From Lepidostoma basale (Eukaryota; Arthropoda; Insecta; Trichoptera; Lepidostomatidae): a DNA stretch of 64,000 bases. How positions within the stretch are numbered: position 1 is the stretch's first letter; each line of letters opens with the position of its first letter. Made by a program: the position numbers and the translations under genes. Shown in pieces: positions 10,627 through 20,769 of the stretch. Under the pieces are notes generated by a model. That model worked only from the letters and a program-made list of their open reading frames with translations. It ran no database searches and was not told where the DNA came from. The DNA lies in NCBI GenBank assembly GCA_022606425.2, contig JAHDVF020000236.1:496001-560000 (forward strand), given 5' to 3'.

Positions 10627-10966
10627 ATATTACCCGTGGCTCTTTCCAACTGATTTCTTGCTAGGGATGCTAGGCTACCAGTCACTCGAGAGGAGACGAG
10701 ACATTCACTTGGGTGTCCATTTCTTTCGACTGATAGGCGGTTGTATACACAACTCAGAAATCCTGAGTGATGTAGGTCTGTTCGTCCCTGATAATTATCT
10801 TCGACAAAGGGGCCATAGATTGTTTTATCTCCCACGATGCAGAACCAACCTGCCAATGGTTATGCCGGTAGGTAGAGCATTATCTTTGCTTAATCGTATC
10901 ACCTCGGAGTTTGACATATTTTGTGATAGTTTGGCTCATCTGAGGGAAGCACTATCTTTATTATAA
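10580..10966 (+). pseudogene. Jockey-like RT C-terminal tail
   Basis: From about 10627 the frame encodes YPWLFPTDFLLGMLGY, FVPDNYLRQRGHRLF, RTNLPMVMPVGRAL and SEFDIFCDS, homologous to the end of the copy at 42542-43252. The first 15 codons of the 128-codon frame belong to the host repeat, so this is a chance fusion and not a gene. The 3' UTR runs to an (aaataa)n tail ending near 11150. The flanks 'tgatgg' at both ends are a plausible short TSD. Confidence 0.7.
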
Positions 10967-11152
10967 TTGTATGGTATATTTATTTTATTAATTTGTCATG
11001 CATCTTATGTTTCTCGCTCTTTTTATTAATCTATTATGTATTACTTATTATTGTGTATCTCTAACTTGTATCTTTAGTGTATTGGAAAAAAATCTGTAAT
11101 GCTTTTGATATGTTTAAAAATAAATAAATGAAAAAATAAATAAATAAATGAT

Positions 11153-11305
11153 GGCGATGAGGTTCGCAACCCATCACACCGCATCTCCTGCGGGGTGAAA
11201 AGCGAAGGATGAAGTGCCGCATCGGTTAAAGTGTGACAGTTCATTCTTACTGCCTACCCTTTCGGAGAGACGGCGTGATGGTTAGTTAGTTAGTTAGTTA
11301 TTTTT
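11153..11305 (+). mobile_element. SINE-like repeat with RTE-A 3' tail (right part)
   Basis: 'cgatgaggttcgcaaccca' and 'gtgccgcatcggttaaagtg', then the last roughly 75 bp of RTE-A ('ctgcctaccctttcgg', 'acggcgtgatgg') and a (ttag)n tail. Parallel copies are at 27480-27785 and 52485-52650. Confidence 0.7.
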
Positions 11306-11394
11306 TCTGTATTTCACATTTAGTTAAAAACCTACTAAGCGGACTCATTCAAACTCTGTGATCCATGGGCTATCTATATATGTTCCGACATTCG

Positions 11395-11915
11395 CCTTCT
11401 TCTTCTTCTTCGTCAGCCTTCATCGGTCCACTGCTGGACATAGGCCTCTTCCCTTCCTTTCCACTCGTCTCTATTTTCTGCTAGCTGCAGCCACATTTCC
11501 CCCCCCCCCACGGAAGCAATGTCGTCGGCTCACCTTTTTTGCGGCCTGCCGACGCTTCTCCTATTTTCCCATGGTCTCCACCATGGTTATTTTTTTCTGG
11601 GTTTATCTATCCTCACTTTGTTTCACCACATCACCTCCTCATTGCCACTTCAGTCTCGCTAGTCGTTCCATGATGTCCGTTATTTTTGTTCGGCGTCTAA
11701 TCTCCTCATTTTTGATTTCATCTCGGAGACTGACGCCGAGCATATGTCTTTCCATGAAACGCTGCGTGACTCTTAATCTCTCTACATTTCTCTTAGTGAG
11801 GGTCTTAGTCTCCATCCCATAAGACATTCGCCTTACAACTGAGGGAACCATTAAAAACCTCAGCCGAAACATTTGGGGTATATATATGGAGATATTTATT
11901 AATATATTATACATG
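11395..11915 (-). pseudogene. RTE-like family C, C-terminal relic
   Basis: The minus strand encodes MSYGMETKTLTKRN, then MERHMLGVSLRDEIKNEEIR, then ITDIMERLARLKWQ, and after frameshifts ends YVQQWTDEG-stop followed by a (gaa)n tail. This is the widespread insect RTE-type C-terminus with 'MLGVSLRDRI' and 'QQWT'. It is a different family from RTE-A, 5'-truncated and frameshifted (a poly-C run at 11498 is one break). Confidence 0.75.
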
Positions 11916-11934
11916 TTTAAGTATATTTTGTTTT

Positions 11935-12125
11935 AAACTGTTTAATTAAATAACTTTGTTTTATGTATCACAATTGTATTTTATTTTACGCGATAGCTGT
12001 TTCGTCAACCTATGTTGATATTATTAGGTGTAACAATATAGGTTGATGAAACAGCTGTCGCGTAAAATAAAATACAATTGTGATACATAAATCAAAGTTA
12101 TTTAATTTAACAGTTTAAAATGTTA
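11935..12125. repeat. Near-perfect palindrome, family A hammerhead-like
   Basis: Two arms of about 85 bp ('acaattgtattttattttac' against its complement) around a short centre. Each arm holds the complement or copy of GAAACAGCUGUC. The CUGAUGA equivalent has decayed to CUAAUAA on the minus strand, so this copy is probably inactive. The helix I flanks (UUAC/GUAA) still pair. Confidence 0.65.
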
Positions 12126-12166
12126 AGCTATCATAGTGATTCGGCCAAAACAATGGACTATTATAT

Positions 12167-13291
12167 GAGGCAGTCAAAGCAAAAGTGGACTAACCCCATC
12201 TACCATAGTTTTGAGTAATGGCGCATTTTAGAAATTATCAAATTTCATCTCTTTGTGTTACGTAAATTTTACAACAAATACTAATTGTAAAGAAAGATTC
12301 TTGGTAAAAAAGATAAGTTAATTTTAATGTAGATCCGTTTTTGGCCAAAAAATTAATAAATACCTATTTTTGGTGGCTTGGTCCACTATTGCGTTGAAGT
12401 GTTATTATGTTTAGTCCATTTTTTCATTAGGATAGAAGAAAAGTGAAATGAAATTAAAAGTATATAGAAAATATATCTATTATAATTTTAATCCTTTTCG
12501 GAATCAGACACGTCTATTACATCTGACTGAATATTATTGGTCTTCAAATTGTTATTAAAAAGGTGGAAAATTGGCAGTACGAAGTCAAGAAGGAAATTAA
12601 ATCCTTTTTCTTCATCGCTGTGTTAGTATTTCGTTCGCTTCATCGCTAGAGTAGTGATTGAGACTGACAATCTTTTTGAAATATCCACTATGGAGAAAAT
12701 CACTTCAATGTTGTTTGAGTATTTCAAATATATTTTAAATGGTTCGGTTTTTGTATACCTCAACCACTGTATTTTCAACCACTCTACTTTGGATTCATCA
12801 AGTGAGACCTTTCTATTTACTATGTTACTCTCCAATTTAATTGTTGAATAAAAAATATCCCTTTTTCTGGCTGATTGTATTACTTGAATCCAGTGTTCCG
12901 GATTGTAAATATCTAGAAAAAATCATTTTTGTTTTTCAATTAAACCTGATCATATGGTAAATAGGAATGACCACTTACTAAAAATTTGTAGTCAATGACC
13001 ACTTACTAAAAATTTGTAGTCACCACATAATCAGAATTGGACACAATATACATGAACTTCATTTTCGGCACTAATACTTTGGACTGACCATTATGGTCCA
13101 CTTTTGCATTGAGAATATTTTTAAATATTTAAATGCAAAAACAAAAAAAAAACACTTCCATCTAAAGAATATTGTTGAAACTAAGTTTAGTCCGTTTTTG
13201 AATCGAAGAAACACATGTTTTAGACACATTCCCATAGTTAACTCAATATTGGCCATCATGTGGGTTAGTCCACTTTTCCTTTGAATGCCTC
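12167..13291. mobile_element. 1.13-kb TIR element, copy 1
   Basis: The terminal inverted repeats are about 30 bp: both begin GAGGCA and share 'AAAAGTGGACTAACCC'. A 4-bp TSD 'atat' is at 12163-12166 and 13292-13295. Copy 2 is at 31074-32208 in opposite orientation, with TSD 'aaat'. No transposase frame; a short shared frame ('ETDNLFEISTMEKIT', 'LNHCIFNH') is conserved between copies but unrecognised. An internal block of about 31 bp is tandemly duplicated near 12965-13025. TSD size and a GAG start would fit the Sola superfamily, but this is a guess. Confidence 0.75.
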
Positions 13292-13649
13292 ATATATTGT
13301 TTAGATATAAGTTTGAAATTAAATAATTTTAACGTATTATAACTTGTATGGTAGAGTTAACCAAGTAAAATAATGTTAAACTGAATAGCAAAGCAAAAAA
13401 GCAGGGATTTGTTGGTTTGTTAAGAAGTTAGACAAGTTTGTTGTGTAATTGAAGACAGTTTGAAGAAAGATTGGGCCAAAGTTGTGTGCTAGTTGAGTAA
13501 ATGTGTATAGAAGTCTAGGAAGAGCATTACCAACTATTTTGCTAAAGATTTAAAAATGATTTTAACTCTTTGCCCGCTTCGACTGACTTAAGTCAAATTA
13601 TAAAGTCGTGTGCATGTTTGTTATTAATTCTTTGATATTCAAGGAAGAA

Positions 13650-14056
13650 CTAACTAACTAACCATCATGCCGTTTCCCCGGAGGGGTAGGCAGAGAGTAT
13701 GGGTATACACATTGTTCCATTCTGTCATAACTCTCGCGCTTCTTCTACATTCACACATCGTGACATGCACCCTCGTCGATTGTTCCTACTTCGAACATAG
13801 CCGCATTTCAGTAATTGATTAATTTGGTCATGCCATGTCTTCCTTGGCCTTCTGCGACTTCTTTTTCTTATCACACTACTTGTATATATCTTTTTCCATC
13901 CATTCGTTTTTTTACTATCTTTCCGTGAATTTCTTAATTTTATTCACGTATTCATCCGCGTTACATTCCATTCTTAATTCATCATTAGATATTCTATTGT
14001 ACATTGTTTTTCCATAAATTCTTCCTAGTGACCTCATATCTACGGCATTTATCCTT
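13650..14056 (-). mobile_element. RTE-A fragment
   Basis: (taac)n tail, 'accatcatgccgtttcccc', then the coding end with many substitutions relative to the long copy (RGRPRKTW region near 13840). The 5' limit is near 'ctacggcatttatcc' at 14040. An older, diverged subfamily similar to the copies at 47686 and 24617. Confidence 0.8.
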
Positions 14057-14199
14057 CATATGGTTTGTCGAAACATGGAAAATTGCTGGTGACTGAATGC
14101 AGAAGACACAATATAGGAGTGTGTGGAGAAGTATGGGGGAGGCATATGCCTAGCAGTGGATACAATCGGCTGTATAAGTACGTAAATATTATAATTGCA

Positions 14200-14407
14200 G
14201 GATTAGTTTTATCTCAATAGAGACGAAGATGCGAATTGGAAACAGAATATGATGATCGATGTGTTTGCAGGACTTATGACCTGTCCTTGGTTGGGTTAAG
14301 CGCACGCTTTATGTAATACAACATTCCCCATTTCACATTTCTTACGACCACCATGTATGACAAACACCAAACTTCACATGTTAGTTTCAATCTACACACT
14401 AGCGCCA
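14200..14407 (+). repeat. Interspersed repeat G (left part)
   Basis: Five copies of this roughly 260-350-bp repeat are in the window. Landmarks: 'tctcaatagagacgaagatg', 'gaatatg.tg.tcga', 'gacctgtc.ttggttgggtt', 'tacaacattccccatt', 'actagcgcca'. Here the DNA transposon 14408-16393 interrupts it. No coding or tRNA-like head is recognised. Confidence 0.7.
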
Positions 14408-16393
14408 TTAGGGTGTCCCTTATTTTTCAAAGTTTTAATTTTACAATGCATAGGCTATTGTTTTATTCATTTGGGCCTAAAACATCCGAAAACAATTTTT
14501 TTCCTTATTCAGAACAGTTTAACCCGTGCCGACTTGCGCCCAAAGATGTCCCATACAAATTGCGTCATAGGAGCGGCGCGTTGTCGTTGTTATTATCATT
14601 TATTCACGGCTTGTCGAATAGTAAGCACGGATTGTTTTATATTTCAAAGATGTCAGTGGAACTAAGAAGCAATCAAAAATGTATTTTCTTAGTTGGTGAA
14701 GTAAATCACCAAATAACAGGTGTAAACTACCATTTAATCGTCAAGTTCTCAAAGTTCTATTTTTCAACATACGTGAAGTTAATTTGACTTTTAATGAAAG
14801 TGCAAATCTTGTCATTCTGGAGCGCAATATATTCTGAAAAAAGGCAAAATACCTACCAGAGCTGTTCTTAATTATAATATGTTAAGAAGTTAGTGGATCT
14901 TTATCAGGTCTGATGAGAACTGCAAAAAATAGCAAGAAGATTCAGGACTTACATCGGTACCGCGAAGAGAAATTTCAACTTGAATTAGATAATTTATTCG
15001 ATATCGCACACGCCGATGCTCTTGAATGTGCTGTAATACGACAGCATCTTATACAGGATGCTTGAACGGAGCTTGTGTGCAAAAACTAGAAAGAGATTTG
15101 TTACACTTTGCTTGCCGCCATCATATATGTATACGAACTGATGCTCAAAAGTGGGTTTGAATCGCAAAATCGATTGTAGGAAATGATAATAGTGAACTAA
15201 TGAAGCTTTGCTATTGTTTTTCTGGGTGGAGGCAATGAAAATAAAATAAAAATCGGACCTGCTGGCCCAATGCATCAAGCACGATGGATGGCAAGAGCTA
15301 TTTACTCCTTAAAAATACGTTTGCTGCAGTCCCAGTTTAAAATGTGCACTAAGGACAAACAAGCTTTACGAGATGTTTGTTTATTTATTGTGGCAGTTTA
15401 TGTAAAGCCTTAGCTTGAATGTAGTTTGGCGATAAAAGCTCTAAATCAAGATTTTTGTTTTTTAAAGACCTTAAAAGATTACGAAGAAGTTGACAAATTC
15501 CAAAGCGGCTTTAAACAAGTTCAGTCAACATTTGTGGAACTTGTCAGAGGAAATAGCCATCCTTTTAATTTTCGATGACAACTTTGATGAGCAGACTAAA
15601 GGAAATATTGTAGAAAACTTACAAAAAGAAAGTTTTGGTGATTCGGGAAAGAAATATGTTCCATCGAAGGAACAGATGTCTGGCTCTATATATGGTACGT
15701 AAGTAGTGTTAATCTGGTATTCAATTTAGAATTTATTTGTTTTATTTAAAGGTACTACAAGTATTTGTTATCTTGTTTTATGGAAATCTTTGAGTGATTT
15801 TGTTTCTGTCAAGAGTAAAGATTTATTTTCACGACTGAAACTTGATTGTTGTTTCCTTCAAGAAATTGTATCTTCATAGAAAGACAGCGCGGCGTTTGCG
15901 GAAGCTCAAAAGAAGGGTACGAACTTAAATGCAGTTAATGACACAGCGGAAAGAGCTGTTAATCTAATGACAGACTTTCATTGTTTGATTACCGCAGATA
16001 AAGAACATAAGCAGTTCATATTTTGTTGTGTGCAAGAAGATAGAAAAATTTACCCAGACTATAAAAAAAGAGACTTTGAAAAGGAAATATCCAAGTAAAT
16101 AAATATAAATTTGTGTCTTTTTTGATAATTATAAGAAAAACATTATATAAATAAATGTTTTTATCAATATAATCTAATATAATGATTTTAAGTGATCATC
16201 TACAACTACATTTAAGAGACACTTAAAGCAGATATTTTCTAAAACTTTGAGGTCAAGTCGGCACGGGTTAGAATTAACGTAGGAAGTTGAAATTCTGCAT
16301 TTGGGTAACTAGTAGACTATTAAACACAATTAGAGGGTATGCGTTTCGAAATTCCAAAAAAAAATTTTTTTGCCCATATAAGGGACACCCTAA
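14408..16393 (+). mobile_element. 2-kb DNA transposon, unclear superfamily
   Basis: The TIRs TTAGGGTGTCCCTTAT (left) and its complement (right) are perfect over 16 bp. The 6-bp TSD 'gcgcca' is at 14402-14407 and 16394-16399, inside repeat G; with an adjoining A it could be read as 7 bp. The subterminal 'cccgtgccgacttg' is also inverted (14523 and 16257). The interior carries a decayed protein gene (separate entry). Confidence 0.85.
14905..16100 (+). pseudogene. Decayed transposase-like gene in the 2-kb element
   Basis: Fragments in shifting frames: MRTAKNSKKIQDLHRYREEK near 14910, FLGGGNENKIKIGPAGPMHQ and ARWMARAIYSLKIRL near 15230-15320, 'DKQALRDVCLFIVAVYVKP', then a frame at about 15487-15702 (ALNKFSQHLWNLSEEIAILL) and a last piece with MTDFHCLITADKEHKQFIFC. 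The 'MHQARWMARAIYSLKI' block resembles an uncharacterised transposon-borne protein found repeatedly in arthropod genomes; its superfamily is not certain to me. Several stops and frameshifts, no intact product. Confidence 0.55.
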
Positions 16394-16560
16394 GCGCCAT
16401 CTATGAATATTGAATTTAAGCACTAAGCAGAAGATCTTTTTATTTATACTTTATACTTTTTATTTTTATCGGTCATTTTATTTCAATCTCTATTTTCTGA
16501 AGCATTGCTAATACTACATCAAAAGATTCGTTCTACAACATACAATGTAGGCTTTTATAT
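16394..16560 (+). repeat. Interspersed repeat G (right part)
   Basis: Continues repeat G after the DNA transposon: 'gcgccatctatgaatatt' and 'gcactaagcagaagatcttt', matching 20430-20515 and 61855-61900. Confidence 0.65.
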
Positions 16561-16699
16561 TTTAACAGTTTCCACGAACGCATTATGGTAAAATATTAAA
16601 ATAATGTATTTTCGAAACGCTTACTGTTTGAAGATGTATTATTGAAAACAATTCACTTTTAATAAAAATAATAAAATGCTATCTTTTAAATCGCCGTTT

Positions 16700-16990
16700 T
16701 TGTGATGTAATCACCTAATGGGCGCATTAAGACGTGTTTTAAATCTATATGTGAACGCTGCATCTGAATGATATTCGCGATCGATTAGAAAGTATAATAG
16801 AAAAAAATATTCAAGTTTTAAATTGGGTATGAAATATGAAAAAGATGGATTTACAGCTTAGATCTGAAGTCTGTCGGATCATTTATGCATCTGAGATGTG
16901 AAGGAAGATTGTTCAAAGCTGATGGACCGGCTACCGCAAACGCTCGATCCCCGAAATTTGTACTAGGGCAACGCTTTGGCTCAATTTGGC
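16700..16990 (-). pseudogene. CR1/L2-like retrotransposon 3' end
   Basis: Complement of the block at 35340-35650: non-coding 'gtgatgtaatcacctaatgg' then the coding end (HLFHISYPI, SHLRCI.DPTDF, GDRAF, TNFG). Truncated upstream near 16990, where it meets an RTE-A fragment. Confidence 0.75.
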
Positions 16991-17035
16991 TTTTGTATCA
17001 TATTCTCGTATACATTTTTCATTAGGTAGGTATTT

Positions 17036-17225
17036 TATCTTATTTCTATCGCATTTATCCTACTTTCAGTCTTCTTCTGCCAACTCCAAGCTTCACTTCC
17101 ATATATAAGGGTCGGGACTAGAATTCCACTGTGCACTGCCATCTTTGCTTCAGTCGATATACTTCTATTTGTGGTAATGACTTTGAGTGTACCATTTATT
17201 TTGTTTCCAGCTCCATTAAACGTAA
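17036..17225 (-). pseudogene. RTE-A internal fragment
   Basis: The minus strand encodes the stretch 'NGTLKVI', 'VHSGILVPTLI' and 'YGSEAWSWQKKTESR', corresponding to RTE-A residues about 690-740. It lacks the 3' end, so it is a remnant and not a simple truncated insertion. Confidence 0.7.
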
Positions 17226-17671
17226 TTTTCTCAAACGTATAAATAAGGGTAACAACCAGACGAGATGAAAATTTTACAGCCTAGTGATCGCAGTAGACTG
17301 ATTTCATGATGTTGTGAACGATGATTCGTATGACCGGAAGGAAGTGGAGGGGTGTCGTTTGCTTCAGTGCATTTTCACCGGAGCAGGGTATATTTTGGAA
17401 CGACCTGGGAAACCATTTATCTGTCTGAGGGTACGGTTTCAACCTTACACTATTACAAATTATTTATTAGGGCGATCATCATGCGATATAGCGCAAATTA
17501 TTTCGTAATTCAGTTTGTATTGATAGAAATATATTTCGATTTTAAGAGCGGCCCTTCGTGATTTCAATAACTTTATTTTAAAACTTTGTATACACGTACT
17601 TGGAAGTATATTATTATCAAATAACAATAAGCAATCATGAAAAAGTAAACATTGAATCAAACAAACAATTT

Positions 17672-17820
17672 AAATTAGAAACTGTGAGTCGAAAAAATCG
17701 ACGTGCGTGCATGAAACGATGTATGAATGTTGTGAAATCGACAGAAGAATGTCATAAAAAAACAGTATGGCGATTAATTACGACATTTCCACCTACACCT
17801 TCAGGGAGACGGCGTTATTT
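17672..17820 (+). pseudogene. RTE-A C-terminal fragment
   Basis: Reads SRKNRRACMKRCMNVV, ECHKKTVWRLI and then 'tcagggagacggcgt', i.e. the last roughly 45 codons of RTE-A without the (gtta) tail. Confidence 0.75.
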
Positions 17821-17939
17821 TTTATTATGTTTATTTTTTGGTGATTCGTTCTTTACAAGCCAAATCAATATTAAGGGTATAGATATAATATTGATTCTCA
17901 TCATATGTGATAGGTAGCTATATATTATCATTTAATTAT

Positions 17940-18055
17940 CACTTGAATTCTACATCAGATCAAACAACAGTGAGCCAATCACACTGCCAGTGCCGGGAAT
18001 CGAACCCGCAACCTATGCTGTCAGTCAGATGGGTTTTGCCATTCAGCCACGAATG
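17940..18055 (-). mobile_element. tRNA-derived SINE
   Basis: The minus strand has a box-A-like 'tggctgaatggcaaaacc' and a box B 'ggttcgattcccggc', typical RNA polymerase III promoter pieces, followed by 'ggcagtgtgattggctcac'. The related copy at 62240-62345 has the same B box and 3' body ('gtagaattcacgtgac'). It is not a folded tRNA gene. Confidence 0.7.
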
Positions 18056-18064
18056 TTTAGTTAG

Positions 18065-18240
18065 TTATGGTTAAATAGTCCATTGTTTTGGCCAAAACAC
18101 TACGATACTTCAACATTATTACTGTTAAAATTTAAAACACTGCTATAGTATCACAATTTCTTTTTTTTTTTTCAATGAGAGTGTCGCGACAGCTGTTTCG
18201 CCAACTGATGTCGTGAATAAATAATAAAAAAAAGGTCGAC
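18065..18240 (-). mobile_element. Family A repeat, single arm
   Basis: 'agtccattgttttggcc', 'aacattattactgttaaaat' and 'tcgcgacagctgtttcgcca' match the outer arms at 58640-59170. The CUGAUGA part is truncated. Confidence 0.55.
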
Positions 18241-18929
18241 AATGAATTCCATATTCTTTTGGCCTAATTTTACCCCGAGTCAGCTTCAAAAACTCATTGT
18301 ATAGTTAAAGGTGAATTTGTAAAAAAAATTAACAATATTACGAAAGCAGGGAGTCTGCACAAAATAAAAGAAATCAGCAGGGGATCCACGGGACAAAAAA
18401 GTTTGGGAACCACTGATTTAAGTGATCAGACATCCAATAAGTAATACGATACTCGTACACGTAATATAATAGTTAATTAAAACGTATAACTTCATATGAA
18501 AGATATTTCGAAATGGCAATTGGTGAATGATAAATAACACTTTATATTTAATAATATTTATATAATAAATAAAATCGTGTGTACGCAATGTTATTGAAAA
18601 CGGAATAACACTTTGATTGGGCTTCAATATATTAATTAAATCAATTGTAGCGAAAGGGCGCCTAGGTAACCCATATTTTTGCTGATATGATTTTTGCTAA
18701 TGCAACTTTCCTGAATTTCTGTTAATCCGTGCTTAAAATAAGGCAAAAACCCACGTGTATTAAAATTAACATATTTTTGTTGATATGACCATTTATTCAT
18801 ACAACCTTTCTGAATTTCTGTTTATCTGAGCTTAAAATAAGGCAAGAACCCAAGTGAATTAAAATTAAGTAATTTATTTGTTGAAAATTTCCTTGTCCAA
18901 ATCAATTTAAAACACGATAAAGTTATTAA
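18241..18929. other. AT-rich intron sequence with a short duplication
   Basis: Two related segments at about 18670-18750 and 18770-18870 ('cctgaatttctgttaatc', 'gcttaaaataaggcaa') form a roughly 100-bp imperfect direct duplication. Nothing coding. Confidence 0.5.
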
Positions 18930-19121
18930 CATCAATAAATGATCAATTGTATCTCAATAGAGACGAAGATGTAAATTATTTGGAAACAGAATATGGTGGT
19001 CGAGGCGTTTACAGGACTTATGACCTGTCATTCGTTGGGTTAAGCGATCTCTTGATGTTAACAACATTCCCCATTCCGCCCTTCTTACGACACCACATTT
19101 GCCAAAATTTAGGAACTTGTA
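18930..19121 (+). repeat. Interspersed repeat G (left part)
   Basis: Same landmarks as 14200-14407. It is cut by the mariner element at a TA dinucleotide (19120-19121); the right part is 20414-20560. Confidence 0.75.
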
Positions 19122-20413
19122 CGAAGGGTGCCTTTTAAGTTTTTACAAAAAGTTAAACAGAAACAAACAAGTTTGAAACAAAGTATTTTATTGCTTTTCG
19201 GAATATTTGCTATTAAGGTCTATACATTTTTGCATACGTTCAAACCAATTCTGGTAACATTTTCTCCACTCTGAAGCTGATATTGTATTAACACGGTTTT
19301 GAAAGTCTTCAACAGCTTCTTGAGGTAATAAAAATCGCTGTCTACGTATTTTATGTTTGACAGTAGGAAACAAGAAAAAGTCATTAGGCGATAAATCAGG
19401 TGAATACGGGAAATTAGACATTAATTCAATGTTTTTCTCCTTCAAATGTTCAGTTGTTTGACGTGCTTTATGGGAGCTGGTATTGTCGTGATAAAGAATG
19501 ATGCGACGTTTTTTTGTTGTTTTTCCTTAGTTCATCGAAAACCGTTGGCAAACAAATTGTTGTATACCATTCGGCATTAACAGTTCTTTGATCCTCTAAA
19601 GGAAGGGTTGCAAAGTGTCCAGTACAACCGAAGAAACAAGCGATCATTTTCTTGGAAGTGCTCGGTGAACGAACAACTTTATTGGGATTGGGTTCATCGT
19701 CAAACACCCTAACAGTATACTGTTGTTTGGTTTCAAGTTCATACGAATATATCCAAGTTTCTTGTCCTGCAACAATGTTGTATACGGATTTTGAACCTTT
19801 CTTGGTCGAATTTTTTCAACATTTTGTGACATCAATCAACACGAGCTTTTTTTTCGTTTCGGTCAAATTATGCGGAATCCATCTGGAAAAAAACTTTCTC
19901 ACACCTAAATGCTCATGGAAAATCGATTGTATTGCAGTCTGCAATATGCCAAGAGTGGCTTCTAACTGTTTGTAAGTTACATGCCGATCTTCTTTAATCA
20001 TAATGCGCACAGCATCGATGTTTCTCGGAATGACAGCCGATTTTGGCCGACCTTCTCGTCATTCATCACTGACGGACGCACGACCACGCCAAAATTCTGC
20101 AAACCAATTGCAAACAGTCTTCTCTGATAGTGCTTCATTATCAAAAATTGCACGAAGCGATTCTATGCATTGTTGTCGAGTAAGGCCTGTTTTAAAATCA
20201 TAAAAAAATCATCCAACGAAAATCTTCACGAGTGATCTCCATTTTCGCACCAACTTGCTTCTTTTAAACGGTCACTATCAACAACCTAATCGGTCAATTA
20301 CTATGTTACCACTGGTTTCACAATAACAAACGTCAATGTTCACAAATACAGTAATGCCATAACTCACTAACGCCATCTATTGTTTGATTGTAAAAACTTA
20401 AAAGGCAACCTAT
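19122..20413 (-). mobile_element. mariner-like element, 1.29 kb
   Basis: 27-bp TIRs sharing 'GCCTTTTAAGTTTTTAC', TA target duplication at 19120-19121 and 20414-20415, and a length typical for mariner. Comparison with the empty repeat-G copy at 61610-61960 ('gttgtatatttgctacc') confirms the boundaries. Confidence 0.93.
19185..20245 (-). pseudogene. mariner transposase, broken
   Basis: Pieces in order on the minus strand: an N-terminal helix-turn-helix region ending FWRGRASVSDE (about 20065), MIKEDRHVTYKQLEATLGI, HLGVRKFFSRWIPHNLTE, then 'AGQETWIYSYE', 'DEPNPNKVVRSPSTSKKM', 'GHFATLPLEDQRTVNAEWY', 'LYHDNTSSHKA', and 'YSPDLSPNDFFLFPTVKHK'. This is a DD34D Tc1/mariner transposase of normal length. 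Frameshifts near 19490, 19700 and 19830 and a stop near 20055 disrupt it. The first catalytic Asp ('GDES' in relatives) reads Gln here, while the second (HDN) and third (PND) remain. Not functional. Confidence 0.9.
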
Positions 20414-20560
20414 GTATATATGCTACTATTTTTTAATAACTTCACATTGTTGTACACTAGCCCCATCTATTCAGATAATTTGTAAGCATTAAGCAGAAAA
20501 TCTTTATTAATACAATGTGAAAGGCTTTTACGCAATTATCACATTGCTAGATAACGCCGG
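20414..20560 (+). repeat. Interspersed repeat G (right part)
   Basis: 'gctactattttttaataac', 'cactagccccatctattc', 'gcattaagcagaaaatcttt' and 'aatgtgaaaggctttta' continue repeat G after the mariner insertion. Confidence 0.7.
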
Positions 20561-20617
20561 GAGTGAAACTCCAATTTTTATGCTATTAACTTGTACCAGT
20601 TTTTTATAGAATTTGTT

Positions 20618-20745
20618 TTTTTTTGTATACAAACACTTGTAGACAAATACTGGATTTCTACCCATTGCGGGTTAATCATTTTTTATAAAAAAATGATTAA
20701 CCCGCAATGGGTAGAAATCCAGTATTTGTTTACAAGTGTTTGTAT
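20618..20745. repeat. Long perfect-stem hairpin (MITE-like)
   Basis: Arms of about 60 bp ('caaatactggatttctaccc' and 'attgcgggttaatcattttt' against their complements) meet at a very short AT centre with few mismatches. A single arm recurs at 60050-60110, so this is an interspersed foldback or MITE-type repeat. Confidence 0.75.
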
Positions 20746-20769
20746 AAAAAAAATCAATTAACACATTAA

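Noticed and set aside
10580..10966. 128-codon frame as a host gene
   Set aside because: Its first codons come from a SINE-like repeat and the rest is a Jockey-like RT tail, so it is a chance fusion.
11935..12125. Palindrome as an assembly artefact
   Set aside because: The arms differ by several bases and related single arms occur elsewhere, as expected for a real repeat family.
17940..18055. tRNA gene on the minus strand (also 62240-62345)
   Set aside because: Only A- and B-box-like pieces are present, no full cloverleaf or terminator, and the 3' body is shared between dispersed copies: a SINE.
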